A stretch of DNA of 64,000 nt from Torreya grandis (lineage: Eukaryota > Streptophyta > Pinopsida > Cupressales > Taxaceae): NCBI GenBank assembly GCA_037957365.1, contig JARHVA010003187.1, positions 326,501 through 390,500 of the forward strand. The letters are read 5' to 3'. How positions within the stretch are numbered: the stretch's first letter is position 1; each line of letters starts with the position of its first letter. A program made the translations under genes and the position numbers. This document shows, one piece after another, positions 37,460 to 48,149 of this stretch. The notes beneath the pieces are model-generated. The model was not told where the DNA came from. It worked only from the letters and a program-made list of their open reading frames with translations, and made no database searches.

Positions 37460-37870
37460 TTTACCATTGATTTACATGAATACATTTGGATACTTCACTT
37501 TGATGGTGAATAATGCCTCTAAGGAGTTGGGGTAGGATATATTCTAACAAATTCACATTGTAAGATCATATCTTTAGAATTTAGATCAACTTTTGATGTC
37601 ACTAATAACATGGATGAATATAAAGCTATAATATTAGGCATGAAAGCCACACTTGACCTAGATATCCCATATCTACATGCTTAGGTTGATTCAAAACTTA
37701 TTTCTTTCTAGGTTAAGGGTGATTATCAATGCAAAATCAAATATTTAATCACATATAATCAAATGGCTACCACACCTTCCAAATAATTTGCTTATTTTAC
37801 CGTCAAACCAATTCCAAGAGAAAAAAATATCATAGATGATTCTCTTGCTTCATCAACATATCTATTTCAC
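37460..37870 (+). pseudogene. second, archaeal-type RNase H (Tat hallmark)
   Basis: Reads WILHFDGE, GVGVGYILTN, FRSTFDVTNNMDEYKAIILG, VDSKLISF and a basic PREKNIIDDSLAS end. Three expected acidic residues survive: Asp in FDG (about 37,500), Glu in DEYKA (about 37,616) and Asp in DSK (about 37,688). Placement between the gypsy RNase H and integrase fits Tat-lineage elements. Confidence 0.85.
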
Positions 37871-37999
37871 CCTCATAAGGTACTTAAAAATTCCCACTTT
37901 CTTATCCATCTCATAAAATCATCTTATTCTATAAAACCAAATGATTCACTAATATGTCACATTGACACTATCACTATTTGATAAAGCCCATTCTATAAA

Positions 38000-39220
38000 T
38001 ACGTAATCTAATTTATTGAACATCAATCTTACCATTTAGACATAGATTATCATGAAAATACTTGAATATGTAAACAAACATTCAATTATGTATTTATATA
38101 CAACACCCTTTACTACCATAATGCATAAGGAACCCTAATCCATTATGTAATGTAAGAAGAAGTTCATACTCTCCTAGAACAAGAACATGGGGGCATATAT
38201 GGTAGTCATTGTAATAGACATGCTACAGCCCAAAAATACCTACTTATGGGTTATTTTTTGCCTACTCTAGAAAAAGACACTATCAATTTCGCTAAGAAGT
38301 GTAATTCTTCTCAACTCCATGATGGTCTAATCTACTCACCAATGGATAAAATCCAAATAGTGGAGTATTTTTGGCCATTATTTATGTGGGGATTAGACCT
38401 CATTGCTAAATTACATTGATTAAATGATGTCCATGTATTTATCATTATTGTTACTGAATATTTTACCAAATGGGTATAATCCATGCTTATTATCAATGTC
38501 ACATGAACCACTATTTTAAAAAAAATCTTTAACTAATTCATTTATCATTTTAGAGTTCCTCATACCATCATATCTAATAATGGTGAAAATTTTAAAAATA
38601 AGGACATGAAACAAATATGTGCTAAATTTAAAATTTCCCATAATTTTTTACACCTTATCATCCTAAATGTAATTTCCAAGTAGAGGCTACTAAGAAAATT
38701 CTAAATAAAATCTTACAAAGGACTATTTAATAAACTTGTACTAATGGGCACTTTCGTCTATATCCCGCACTTTGGGCTTACTATACTAGTATAAGTACTT
38801 CCACTGGGGTAACACTATTATCACTTGTATATGGTTCTGAATCCATATTACCATTAGAAGTTTAACTTCCATGTTTTTGTATATATCTCCATGGTAATTC
38901 TTGATGAATAATTATGTTAAGATTGTCTTCATGATTTATAATTTATTGATGAACATCACTTGGCCTCTTTACTACGTAATTGCTAATACAAGGCTTACAT
39001 TGATAAATAACATAAAAAAGGTCAAAGTCCTCACATTTAATGTTGGTGAATTAGTCCTAAAATAATATTACACACATGAAAAAAAAGGAAAATATGCCCA
39101 AAAATGATGGGGCCCTTACTTAGTAAAAGACAATCTTGGTCCTCGCACTTATCATCTACAAACTAATGAAGTCAATGTTTTCAAAAAACCCACTGATACA
39201 TAATTTATAAATAAATATTT
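38000..39220 (+). pseudogene. integrase of the Tat-like element
   Basis: HHCC domain: HGGIYGSHCNRHATAQKYLL, then GYFLPTLEKDTINFAKKCNS (38,180-38,310). Core: FMWGLDLIAKLH with the first Asp, VPHTIISNNGENFKNKDMKQ where the second catalytic Asp is now Asn (about 38,575), and QVEATKKI with the Glu kept (about 38,680). A C-terminal barrel-like region ends near 39,220. Many TAA and TAG stops. Confidence 0.9.
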
Positions 39221-41630
39221 TGATTAAGTATCTACATTATTTTCATAATTTTATATACTATGCTACTAACAATTCTTGTATAACTTCTTCAATGATCTCA
39301 CCCTTTTCAACAACCTATTATATACACAAAAATTTGACTCCTTATTTGGTCCTTTGGTTTCTATTTATTCCTTTCACTTAGTTAATGATTTGTATTGCAA
39401 CACCATGGATAGGACCCAATTTTCCTAATGAATATTTTTTCTTTCATACGTACATTTTTAATTTTTTTCCTCTTTGATCATAAGTTTTTTTAATTTTACA
39501 AACATTTTTCATTCTCTTCTTTCTTTTGTGAGTTATAGTTTAAGACCATGAATAGGACCAAGCATTCCTCAAAAATAGAATTTTCACATTTTACACCTAC
39601 TTGGGTTTATGTTTTAGGAGTTGTAGTGTGAGATCATGGATAGGACCATGCTCTCTATATAAAATCTATATATTTTTTAAATTTTTTTGCAAAATTGAGT
39701 GTTCTTTTTATAACATTAAGAAATGGTTAAAAGTTTGTGATTTCACATGCTCAAGCTCAATTTTTGTTTCTTTTGTGGATAAAACTTGCACAATAAACTA
39801 TGTTATCTTATTTTTCTACACCTACATACATTCTTATGATAAGGAATCATACTTATCTGTCATTGTATCCCTTTCACATTGTCACATTTTTTATGATTTG
39901 AGGTAATTAAAATCATTTCATGTTCATTTACCCTTAATTTCCCTTCCTTTCATTACACTTTTGATAAAACAAGGTTGAATTCAAGATAACACTTTTATTT
40001 AACATGAATAAACAATACTCTTAGACACCATGCTCTATAAGACCTCTTTCTTAGCAACCATGTTCAAAGTCTTCAAATGATAGTCACTTTTAGCACCCAT
40101 GTTTGTTCTCTGAACCATATGGAGGAGGAATAGAAAAAGCCATAAAAAATTTAAAATCCAATTCATTAACAAAATGCAATGTCCAAAAGGCAATATAAAA
40201 CCAAAAACTCAACATCACACCAAAGAAATGATTCATAGAACATATCTTGTTCCTAGTCAAATCTAAAACTCCATAGTTGGCCTCATAATAGAGCTAAGGT
40301 ATATTGAGATTCATTATGATAGTATATTTGAATAGTCAAATTCAAAATTATCTATAGTACTACTTACTTTCTCATGCAAGTACCCAATCATAGTAGTAAA
40401 CTGATGACTCTATAAGGGGTGTTGAGGAATGGGGAACACATTATGGGAAGGTAGGTATATTTTAATTTTCATGTGTGTAGCCTTCATGGGATGATATTCA
40501 TAATTCATTTGACAGCCCTAGATTTGTGTGGTTAATATAAATTCTTTAAAGTCATTAATGTCAAAAATCCTCTTGTTTTGACAAACTTAATTTTAGTGTC
40601 TTGACTTCGATAAAGAGTTTATCTACCTTGATTTTTCCTACATCTCCCCCACCACCCATTTCATTCCCTCCTTGATAGAAAATTTTGATTATAAATCTAT
40701 TTCCCCACTTATATATTCCATTTTATTCACATCTTACAACATAATAACACTACTTTGTTTTAGTTTTATATATCTTTACAATAAAATAATATGCTTAAGT
40801 GGCTATGGACTATTGTCTTTACAAAATTGCTTTACATTTATAGAATTTTCTTGGTTTCATTTAAAAAATTTAAACATTCATTATCATTCCTTTTTGTAGG
40901 CAACTACATCTATTTCTATATTTCCATACTTTTTCCATTATTAAGTGTGTTTGGATTGTTTCTTCTCACTCACCAATGTTTTTTTTACTTTATGTACTTT
41001 TTCCATTAATGGTTGAGTTTGGATTGTTACTTTTCACTCATCAATGTTGTTTTAATTTGTGTTTCTTCTCCATCTTTATCTAAAGTTTGGTTTGTTACTC
41101 ATTTATACATGGATGTTAGACTTATCATATTACTTTACACGTCATTGGTTTGATTTAGTTTGTCAATTTTATTACCTAAGGAACACTTTTTGTTCGAGTT
41201 TTTTGGTCATTTAGTAACCTTGGATTTTCGGTTACTCAATTTACTCTAGTTTAGTCTTGGTTACTTTTGTTCTAACTTAGCATTTATCACCCTAGCTTAA
41301 AAACTTTATAAGTATGTCATGCATACACATTTCAATTATTTTGACTTTAATATATTTGTTTGTTTGTCCTCTTTTAGCTATGTATCCTTGGTGTTTATAC
41401 AAATTAGTCTCGAATACCTCCATGATCAAAACTAAAAATAGATCAAAAAACCATTAAAAATAAAGGTAAGTCAAAGTACATATCTATTACTTATTTATTT
41501 CAATTATTTTTTTATTGTCATTTCATCATTTTCTCTATACTATAATTTATCTAGCTCAACATTGTTTGTTGTTATGTTCTTTTATCTAAGTACCATCCCA
41601 TGTTAAAAATACATGGCACATCAAGAGCTT
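39221..41630 (+). other. 3' non-coding region of the Tat-like element
   Basis: 2.4 kb of T-rich sequence between integrase and the polypurine tract. Three imperfect copies of CCATGGATAGGACC or CCATGAATAGGACC occur at 39,403, 39,546 and about 39,634. Open frames here are hydrophobic products of T-rich sequence with no recognisable domain. Confidence 0.55.
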
Positions 41631-41643
41631 CAAGTGGGGCACA
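41631..41643 (+). other. polypurine tract of the Tat-like element
   Basis: CAAGTGGGGCACA directly before the TGTATACACA start of the 3' LTR. Confidence 0.85.
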
Positions 41644-42098
41644 TGTATACACACAATATTTTAAAAAAAATTCAATTATTGATTCTTTCTCTCTTAAACA
41701 AACTCAGAGGGTCTTAACCTCTTTGAGTGCAATCTTAAAGGGTGCATCGAGAAAGGGGTGGGTAAGACTTTAGTGCTTCACAAGATTTGTGTTTCTTGTA
41801 ACTCCACCTAAAACTAACACAAATCCCTCCTATATGTTTCCCTAATCTTTGACACCTCCCTTACACTCTTCTCCAAATAATTCACCACCTCAAATATTCC
41901 CTACCCAAGCTAAAACCCCTTTAACACCTTTATCAATGAAGTTGATTGGGTCAACTTAGTTTAAGGAATTGTTCACATTATGGGACTAAGTCAACCTAAT
42001 CAACTTAGTTCGGGACATAACTTCACTAATTTAATAACTAACTAAGTCGGTTGGGATGACTACATAAAATAAAATTATATAAGCCTTTAGGGTCAAGT

Positions 42099-42167
<69 letters not shown>

Positions 42168-42862
42168 TCTTTCAACTTATTTCAAAAATAAAAAACATTC
42201 TTTTGTGCTTCTTTATTTTCTTATCCACCATTATACTTGATGAGTCATTGATTAGGCTTTTATACTTATAGAATAATATTATCTTGTGAAAGTGCCGTGG
42301 ATGCATAGGAGAAATCTTGTGTCCTAAAGCTGACCTATCTTTGTGATCATCATGAAAAAAAAATCTCTTGTAAATCACCATTGGCTAAGGGAGAGATTAA
42401 GACTCGATGGTTTCATCTTCAAGGTAATTTTTCCTAACTCTTACTCTTATTTTGTTATAAGATATATTTATAGTTATAATGGTTAATGAATGTATTATTT
42501 CTTATTTCTTAGGATTACCTCTATACTAAATTGAATAGAGTTCTTATTTTAATGTTTATTTTTTATGTTTATCCACCATTTATGTTAGAAGATTTGGTGA
42601 GAACAAAATTATATTTACTTTACTTTGTTATTTCATTGAAATACCAAGATTTAGATAGGGTTATTTTGTAGTGTTTCTTGAATAGAGTATTTGAAACCCT
42701 TCCTAGCCATGTCATATGATAAGACATCCTTTAGGTAGTTTTAGTGGATCCATATTGGTCATGACCCTAATTATCAACATATTTATAGAAATATAGTTAG
42801 TTGATTTATCTTATCCAACCTAGGGTTGATTTTCAGATCAGCTTCATTTTTGCTTGCATACA
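41644..42862 (+). repeat. 3' LTR of the Tat-like element
   Basis: Collinear with 29,614-30,782 over its full length, ending TTGCTTGCATACA. It is longer because of the AT microsatellite. Confidence 0.88.
42101..42159. repeat. (AT)n microsatellite in the 3' LTR, ~29 units
   Basis: The other two copies of this LTR have only TATATATAC (about 30,075) and TATATATATAC (about 60,055) at the same place, at the presumed TATA region. Confidence 0.95.
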
Positions 42863-43867
42863 TTAGGCACTTCGAACCCAAAATGTCAACCTTCATTCCT
42901 ACACAAAATATAGAATAAAATGAAATATTTAGAAACATCATAGAAAGAAGGCACTAAATTCATGGATAACAAGTGACATATTAATCCTTATTCCCATAAG
43001 ATACCATTAATTTTTTTGAGTCAATATGTTTTCAATTGACTCAATTTTATATTTGACTTAAATAAGTCTAGGTCAAGATGGGAATTAAATCTCCCAAAGG
43101 GGGATTATTGGTTATATGGATTAGAGGGGAATGTTATGGTAATTTATCTACTACCATATAGGTAGATATATCCCTAAAATAGATATATCTAGTCCCATTC
43201 AAGGCTTTTTGCCACTTCTAACGAGGCTAAAAATATTACAAAGGAAGTTACCTGAATAACCCTTTAGAGGAAGATTTTGAACTTAGATTCTACATGTTTT
43301 TTCTAGTATCATTTTAAATTGATATTATGAAGGGATTTCATAGTTCTATCCATTGAGGGGTTTCAACCAATCCATGGTTTGTGGGATGTTTAGAAAGATC
43401 TAAATACCCAATGGATCCTAAAATGGTTTAGTGGCCTCACTCTTCATTAGGGTACTCTTATTAAGTGTAGCTTAATGGTTATGTCAATAAATGGGGTTGT
43501 TTTAAAATTCACTTGTCTTATTAAGAATAAATGGCCTCCAAAATATAAAGTTTAAAAGTCTTACATACAACCTTTGACTTTATTGAAATGAAATATCACC
43601 TTTGGCATTTTGTAGCTTAACCATACATCCTAGGATTTCCATCACCATTCAAAGTGGTTACATACTATGAGGTCATTGAAGGAATTTTCCATTTTCATTC
43701 ACTAACTTGGTTTCAATTGAAGGCTAGGTTAGTGGAATGTGAGAGGCTAGCATAACAAGAATAAAACAACACAAAAAATAAGAAAATACAACAAATTAAA
43801 ACATATAGTAGAAATAAAAAACATAAAAAAACACTAACTAACCTAATATATACATTACCATCCTTTA
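42863..43867 (-). other. flank of the Tat-like element; probable 3' UTR of a minus-strand gypsy element
   Basis: AT-rich, no ORF. It lies downstream (minus strand) of the integrase remnant. If the Tat-like insertion is removed, it joins 28.7-29.6 kb. Confidence 0.4.
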
Positions 43868-44995
43868 ATGAGTTCACTCTAAAATCACACTAGAATGGGT
43901 GGCCAAGAAGCAATGCTTTAAGAAATTTCCATTCACTAATAGTATGAAGTCACTCCCTTTAAGGTCCTTAAGGCAAAAAACACTCTAGCTAAGTAGCTCA
44001 GCTATCTGGTAGAGGCCAATCAAGAGGGGGTCAAATTTGGTATGTTGGCCCATTTTTCATGAGCTTTATCTCAAAATAGTACTAGATCATAAATCTTAAG
44101 GGATTAAACCTTGGCCATTTTTTCAAACCATCAATTGAATCTTCCCTAAAGTTTGGTAAAGCTGAACAAGGCTTCATCTTGAGCTTATTCTAGTTATATA
44201 ATGTCCAAGAGCCTAGATTTTACTTTGTCATCATTCTCTATATATTGTTTCATAAATATGTATGTAAAGTAATGAATTCCACTCTCAAGGTATCTTTTCT
44301 ACAAATTTGTTTATGACATGAATTAGGTTTTTATTTGTTGATTATACTAATCCATTTCCTTATGGGTAGTAATTAGATTATAATTTCAAGGTGATCACTT
44401 CATTGTATGCCCATTTAGTGAACTCCATGGATTGGAATGCAGGACCATTATCACACACTAGTGAAATCAAGGTTCTAAAATGAGTGGTTATATTATTCTC
44501 CATGAATTTGATGAAGTATAATGCTTTAATGCTAACATTTTATAACATAAGTGGAGGTGAATTTATTTTTTTATACTACTTTAGTCCATATTGTGTAGTT
44601 ATTTGTGGCTATGAGAAAAAACTTATGTCCTACTAAGAAATTGGGGTTTATAACCCTAATAAAATCTAGTCCCTATTGGGTAAATGGTGTTGCTTTAATG
44701 ACTAGTTGTAATCACATTGCAACATGGGTTTCTCTTTTGGTGAAGGTTTGACATTCATGGCATACACTAACATGAGCATGGACATCTCTAAATACGGTAG
44801 GCTAGTAGTATCCTACTCAGAGTATCTTATGTGTTGTTTCATTTATTTTTAGATGGCTAATGCCCAACATTTCATTGAAATTGTTAATTATCTCCTTGGC
44901 TTTTTATTTAAATAAGAATCTAAGGTAGAATCCTTCATGTTTCATCCTAAAGAATAATCCTTTATTTAACATATAATGTTCTACTTTGTGTAATT
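43868..44995 (-). pseudogene. Ty3/gypsy integrase remnant, minus strand
   Basis: Read from 44,995 down: KVEHYMLNKGLFFRMKHEGF, then the HHCC domain ending GYYWPTVFRDVHAHVSVCHECQ (about 44,760). The core starts with GLDFIRVINPNF and continues with LVCDNGPAFQSMEFTKWAYN (about 44,440) and SNYYP.GNGLV.STNKNLI (about 44,340), where the catalytic Glu position is part of a stop-damaged VxS triplet. The C-terminal part contains FLKHCFLATHS at 43,900. Its orientation matches the gag and unidentified ORFs of blocks A and B, so it may be the pol of that element. RT is not seen upstream. Confidence 0.85.
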
Positions 44996-46100
44996 AATTA
45001 ATTTCATTGAGTGATGAAACACCTAGAGAAACACAATATAAGGAAACATCCATCCATAATGAAGTTTTTGAGGATGATGATAATCAACATCAAGTAATAA
45101 CCCCATTTCATCTCTCTAATAATTATTATGAATTCACTTGACCTATAGGGTCTAATGTTAATCAATACTCTAATATCTCTTCTGAAGTTGAAGTGCTAAC
45201 ACCATCCATTTAAAAAAAATTGTAGCTACTTGACCCACACCTCTAAGGATAATGTGATGAACACCAACGTATTTGACTAAAATTTATGACAATAAAATAG
45301 AACCTATCGAGGGTAAAATGTCAAGAAGATTAGTTCTACATCATCATCAACATGTATGGGACTATGAATTTGAGAATAAAATACATTAAAAATAATTTTA
45401 GATATTTTTTAAATTAATGAAAATACTAAAAATGTTCCCTGTGATGAATAATTTAGGGTTCTGAACAAGCAATATAGATGAAATAAATAAAGAAATAATA
45501 AATAATATATGTAATGAATTTAATGCAATATGTAATAGATTTTGAAAAATTGAATTATTGTGGAAAGTTGAGCAATAATTAAATCTATAGTGAGTAAGTC
45601 AACATCTAAATTTTGATTTAGTAGTCAAACAAGTACATACCTAAACTTGAATAGGAAAAATCTAATGAATACAATAAAAATAAGAATAAGGATTGATGAC
45701 CCTTTACTTACAGATTGTTGGGAATTTACTGTTATAATCCTATAAAAATACAAGGTATTAGTTGAATGAACAAGACATTTAATTGAAAGTTTTTGGCATG
45801 GAAATGGAAGGGTCTCATATAATGTAAGAGTTGTTTTTAAAATAAGAAAAGGGGTAAAAAACCTTGAGCCACATGCAAAACATTTCTTGGACATGACATA
45901 AACAATATTATATAAAATGTTTATTGAACAATTTAAAGGTAAATTGATAATTAACTTGAGGTTGTTTGATATGTACGAGCCTTTCTATGTTAAAATCAAC
46001 CAAACATGCATCGCATGTTGTTGGATCCATGTTGAATTTTATATGAATTTTGATATTTTTCCATTATATATGTTGTACTTTACATATTGAAGATATTTTA
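44996..46100. other. AT-rich stretch, no assignable gene
   Basis: A possible RNase H-side remnant on the minus strand lies at 45,000-45,240 (readable as HKVEHY upstream context). Beyond it, an open minus-strand frame at 45,625-45,894 has no recognisable motif. The boundary between the gypsy remnant and the transposase-like gene lies somewhere here. Confidence 0.35.
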
Positions 46101-46102
46101 TG

Positions 46103-47358
46103 TTGACGTATGGTGACTTACCCACCTAAAATGTCAAGAGAGTTATATGAAGTCTTTTCTTTTAAAGACTCAAGGGACCATTTTTTTTTTCCCAAAGAAT
46201 TTTTAGATGGAATATGTAACACTTGTGGTGGTTTGTTATAAATGACCAGCTATATACATGAAGAAATTTTACATGAATTTGGAAATAAAATAGTATATTT
46301 TAAGAATTAAAAATCTATAAAGTATGTATTAAAATATGGAAAAGAGTTATCAAGATGTGAGTTGGTTATGACTCAAGTATGTGTATATGATTTCACGTTT
46401 TATTTCAAGAATAACATTATCTACCAATATGTAAGGCACACATACAAGGTAAAATGGTTAGATAATAAATTCAAGTTATGCCAGGAAAAATTACCAATTG
46501 GGACCATTATTTTGGTTGTGGACTTAGATGAAGTTTACACACTATATCAACATAATGAGGTTTAATATGAGTACTATAATTCAATTTAAGTTGTAATTTT
46601 TGTGCATATTAAATTCAAAAATACACCTGATAATACAAAAGTCAACATAACTATTTTGAGGAAGAACCAATTTGATACGAGTGATGATAGATCAAATTAT
46701 TTAGACTTCATCCAGGGTTATTTTTAGATATTTTATAGAAATATGAATACAATAGAAATCGTGTTCAATACAAACCACAATTTTTTAGATAATTATGCAG
46801 GATAGTTTAAGAATTCTTGAATGTTTTATTGATTAAGCATGATGCATAAGAAGAATGAGGTTCAAAAAAATTAGAGTTTATTTGAGGTTGGGTATGGGAA
46901 AGGGGAACATGATGGTATAGGTGCATGTGTAAAGAGAGCCATTAAAAATACTACGAAAAGTAAAAGTATGGTTTTAATTTGATCAATGTTTTAAATATTA
47001 TGACTTAATTTAATGATTTTGTTCTCATGGATCGGATAAATATTCTTATGTGTGAATTTTATTTTGGTTACTGGTGGAAGAAGATAAAGAAATGTATTAG
47101 TATTTTAGTGTAATAACTAGATAAAGTGTTTTCCACTCCAATTGAAGATCAAATTTTAGTTAATGGACTATTTATACTAGGAACATGAAATGTTTTTATT
47201 TAGTATATATGAACTTTAATTGTAATTAATGTGAGTCAAAAATATGGGTTGACAAATGGTATTATATAACCTAGACACCTAATGATTTATTACAACTAGT
47301 AGGGGATCATGAAAATGTATCATCAATGGACTTTGACCACATCTCAGATCTTGTGTAG
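46103..47358 (+). pseudogene. DDE-type transposase-like gene remnant (GKGEHDG family)
   Basis: One frame runs from about 46,103 to 46,980 without frameshift but with stops. It reads LDGICNTCGGLL (46,203), VCVYDFTFYFKNNIIYQYVR and LPIGTIILVVDLDEVYTL (Asp at 46,521-46,523). It continues with LDNYAG-stop-FKNS (Asp at 46,788) and FEVGYGKGEHDGIGACVKRA (Glu at 46,905). The pattern D .. D-x-x-AGQFK .. GHGKGEHDGxGAxxKRA recurs in uncharacterised plant proteins that I take to be transposon-derived with an RNase H-like fold. A C-terminal piece continues in another frame at 47,224-47,358 (WVDKWYYIT, FDHISDLV). I know no formal family name. Terminal inverted repeats were not found. Confidence 0.65.
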
Positions 47359-47497
47359 CCAATTATAATTTATTCATAACTTAAATATAACATTAACTCT
47401 TAGTGATACCTTACTTTTTTCATACATTTCTCTAAAATTTTATTATAATTTATATGCATTGGCAAGTTTTTGTAATAATTTCACCTAAGGATAATGA

Positions 47498-48080
47498 TAC
47501 AAGAATAAACTACTACTTATCTTGTTGTGTAAAGGAAAAATAAATTTAGTCACAAACGGAGAAGACCTAGTTTATCCCACTGAATCTATGGTAGTTATAA
47601 GAACTTTTCTGTCTAGATAATTTCATAAAAATTTAAAGCCATGGTTATTTGAGGACTTTGAAACACAGAGGGTGACACTTCATTAGTCAAATTTGATTAT
47701 TTCTATTAATACTCAAATGATCAAATTTCATGGAAATACTCACAACAAAAGTTTGTTTAAAGTTCATGAATCATATAATGAAGTGATTATTGAAACACTT
47801 AAAAGCAGAGCTAATCCTGAAGGTATATTAGATCGACTAGGTAAGGTTAGTATGTCATGTGTCTGGCATTTCAACTTAATAAAGTTAATTTATTTTATCT
47901 AGTGTATTTTAAGTTTGAATTATTTTTAAATTATGTGTTTATTTATATTTAAAAATTTTACTAACAAATTTAATGTAGGTTAGTGTTACTAGATGATCTT
48001 TCTCCTTATGTGGATTGTGTCATGAGTAGAGAAGATTATGTTCTTGAAACAAAGAGAAGACTAAAAAATAATAAAATTTG
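47498..48080 (+). pseudogene. unidentified coding remnant, probably two exons
   Basis: The frame beginning near 47,498 reads INLVTNGEDLVYPTESMVVI, FHKNLKPWLFEDFETQRVTL, then FHGNTHNKSLFKVHESYNEV and TLKSRANPEGILDRL up to 47,840, with two stops. A GTAAGG donor follows at 47,841. An AG acceptor at 47,982-47,983 joins in phase to LLDDLSPYVDCVMSREDYVL and ETKRRLKNNKI, ending TGA at 48,078. The mixed, non-repetitive composition argues for real ancestral coding. I do not recognise the domain. It follows the transposase-like gene on the same strand and may belong to the same element. The intron is inferred from frame and splice signals only. Confidence 0.45.
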
Positions 48081-48149
48081 AGTAGATAATTTTTTTCCTC
48101 GTCTATATTGGTATATAATCATGTGGATGTATTATAGGAATTGTTTTTA

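Larger units (their letters stand above)
29614..42862 (+). mobile_element. Tat-like Ty3/gypsy LTR retrotransposon (13.2 kb), dead
   Basis: TG..CA LTRs of about 1.17 and 1.22 kb, a 1.5 kb leader, gag-protease-RT-RNase H-second RNase H-integrase in one direction, a 2.4 kb 3' region and a polypurine tract. The second (archaeal-type) RNase H between RNase H and integrase is a hallmark of the plant Tat lineage. LTR divergence is above 20% by eye, the oldest LTR pair here. Flanks TTAAT and TTAGG match only in three of five bases, so the target duplication is unproven. Its 5' LTR, leader and gag recur at 59,595 with the same left flank, so it was in place before the block duplication. Confidence 0.9.

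Noticed and set aside
39601..41009. Hydrophobic ORFs that might encode an envelope-like membrane protein after integrase
   Set aside because: They arise from T-rich sequence in different frames, have no conserved block and are not supported by a second copy.
45625..45894. 89-codon minus-strand ORF starting MSKKCFACGSRFFTPF
   Set aside because: The CxxC-like start is tempting, but composition is AT-driven, no second cysteine pair follows and no neighbour supports it.
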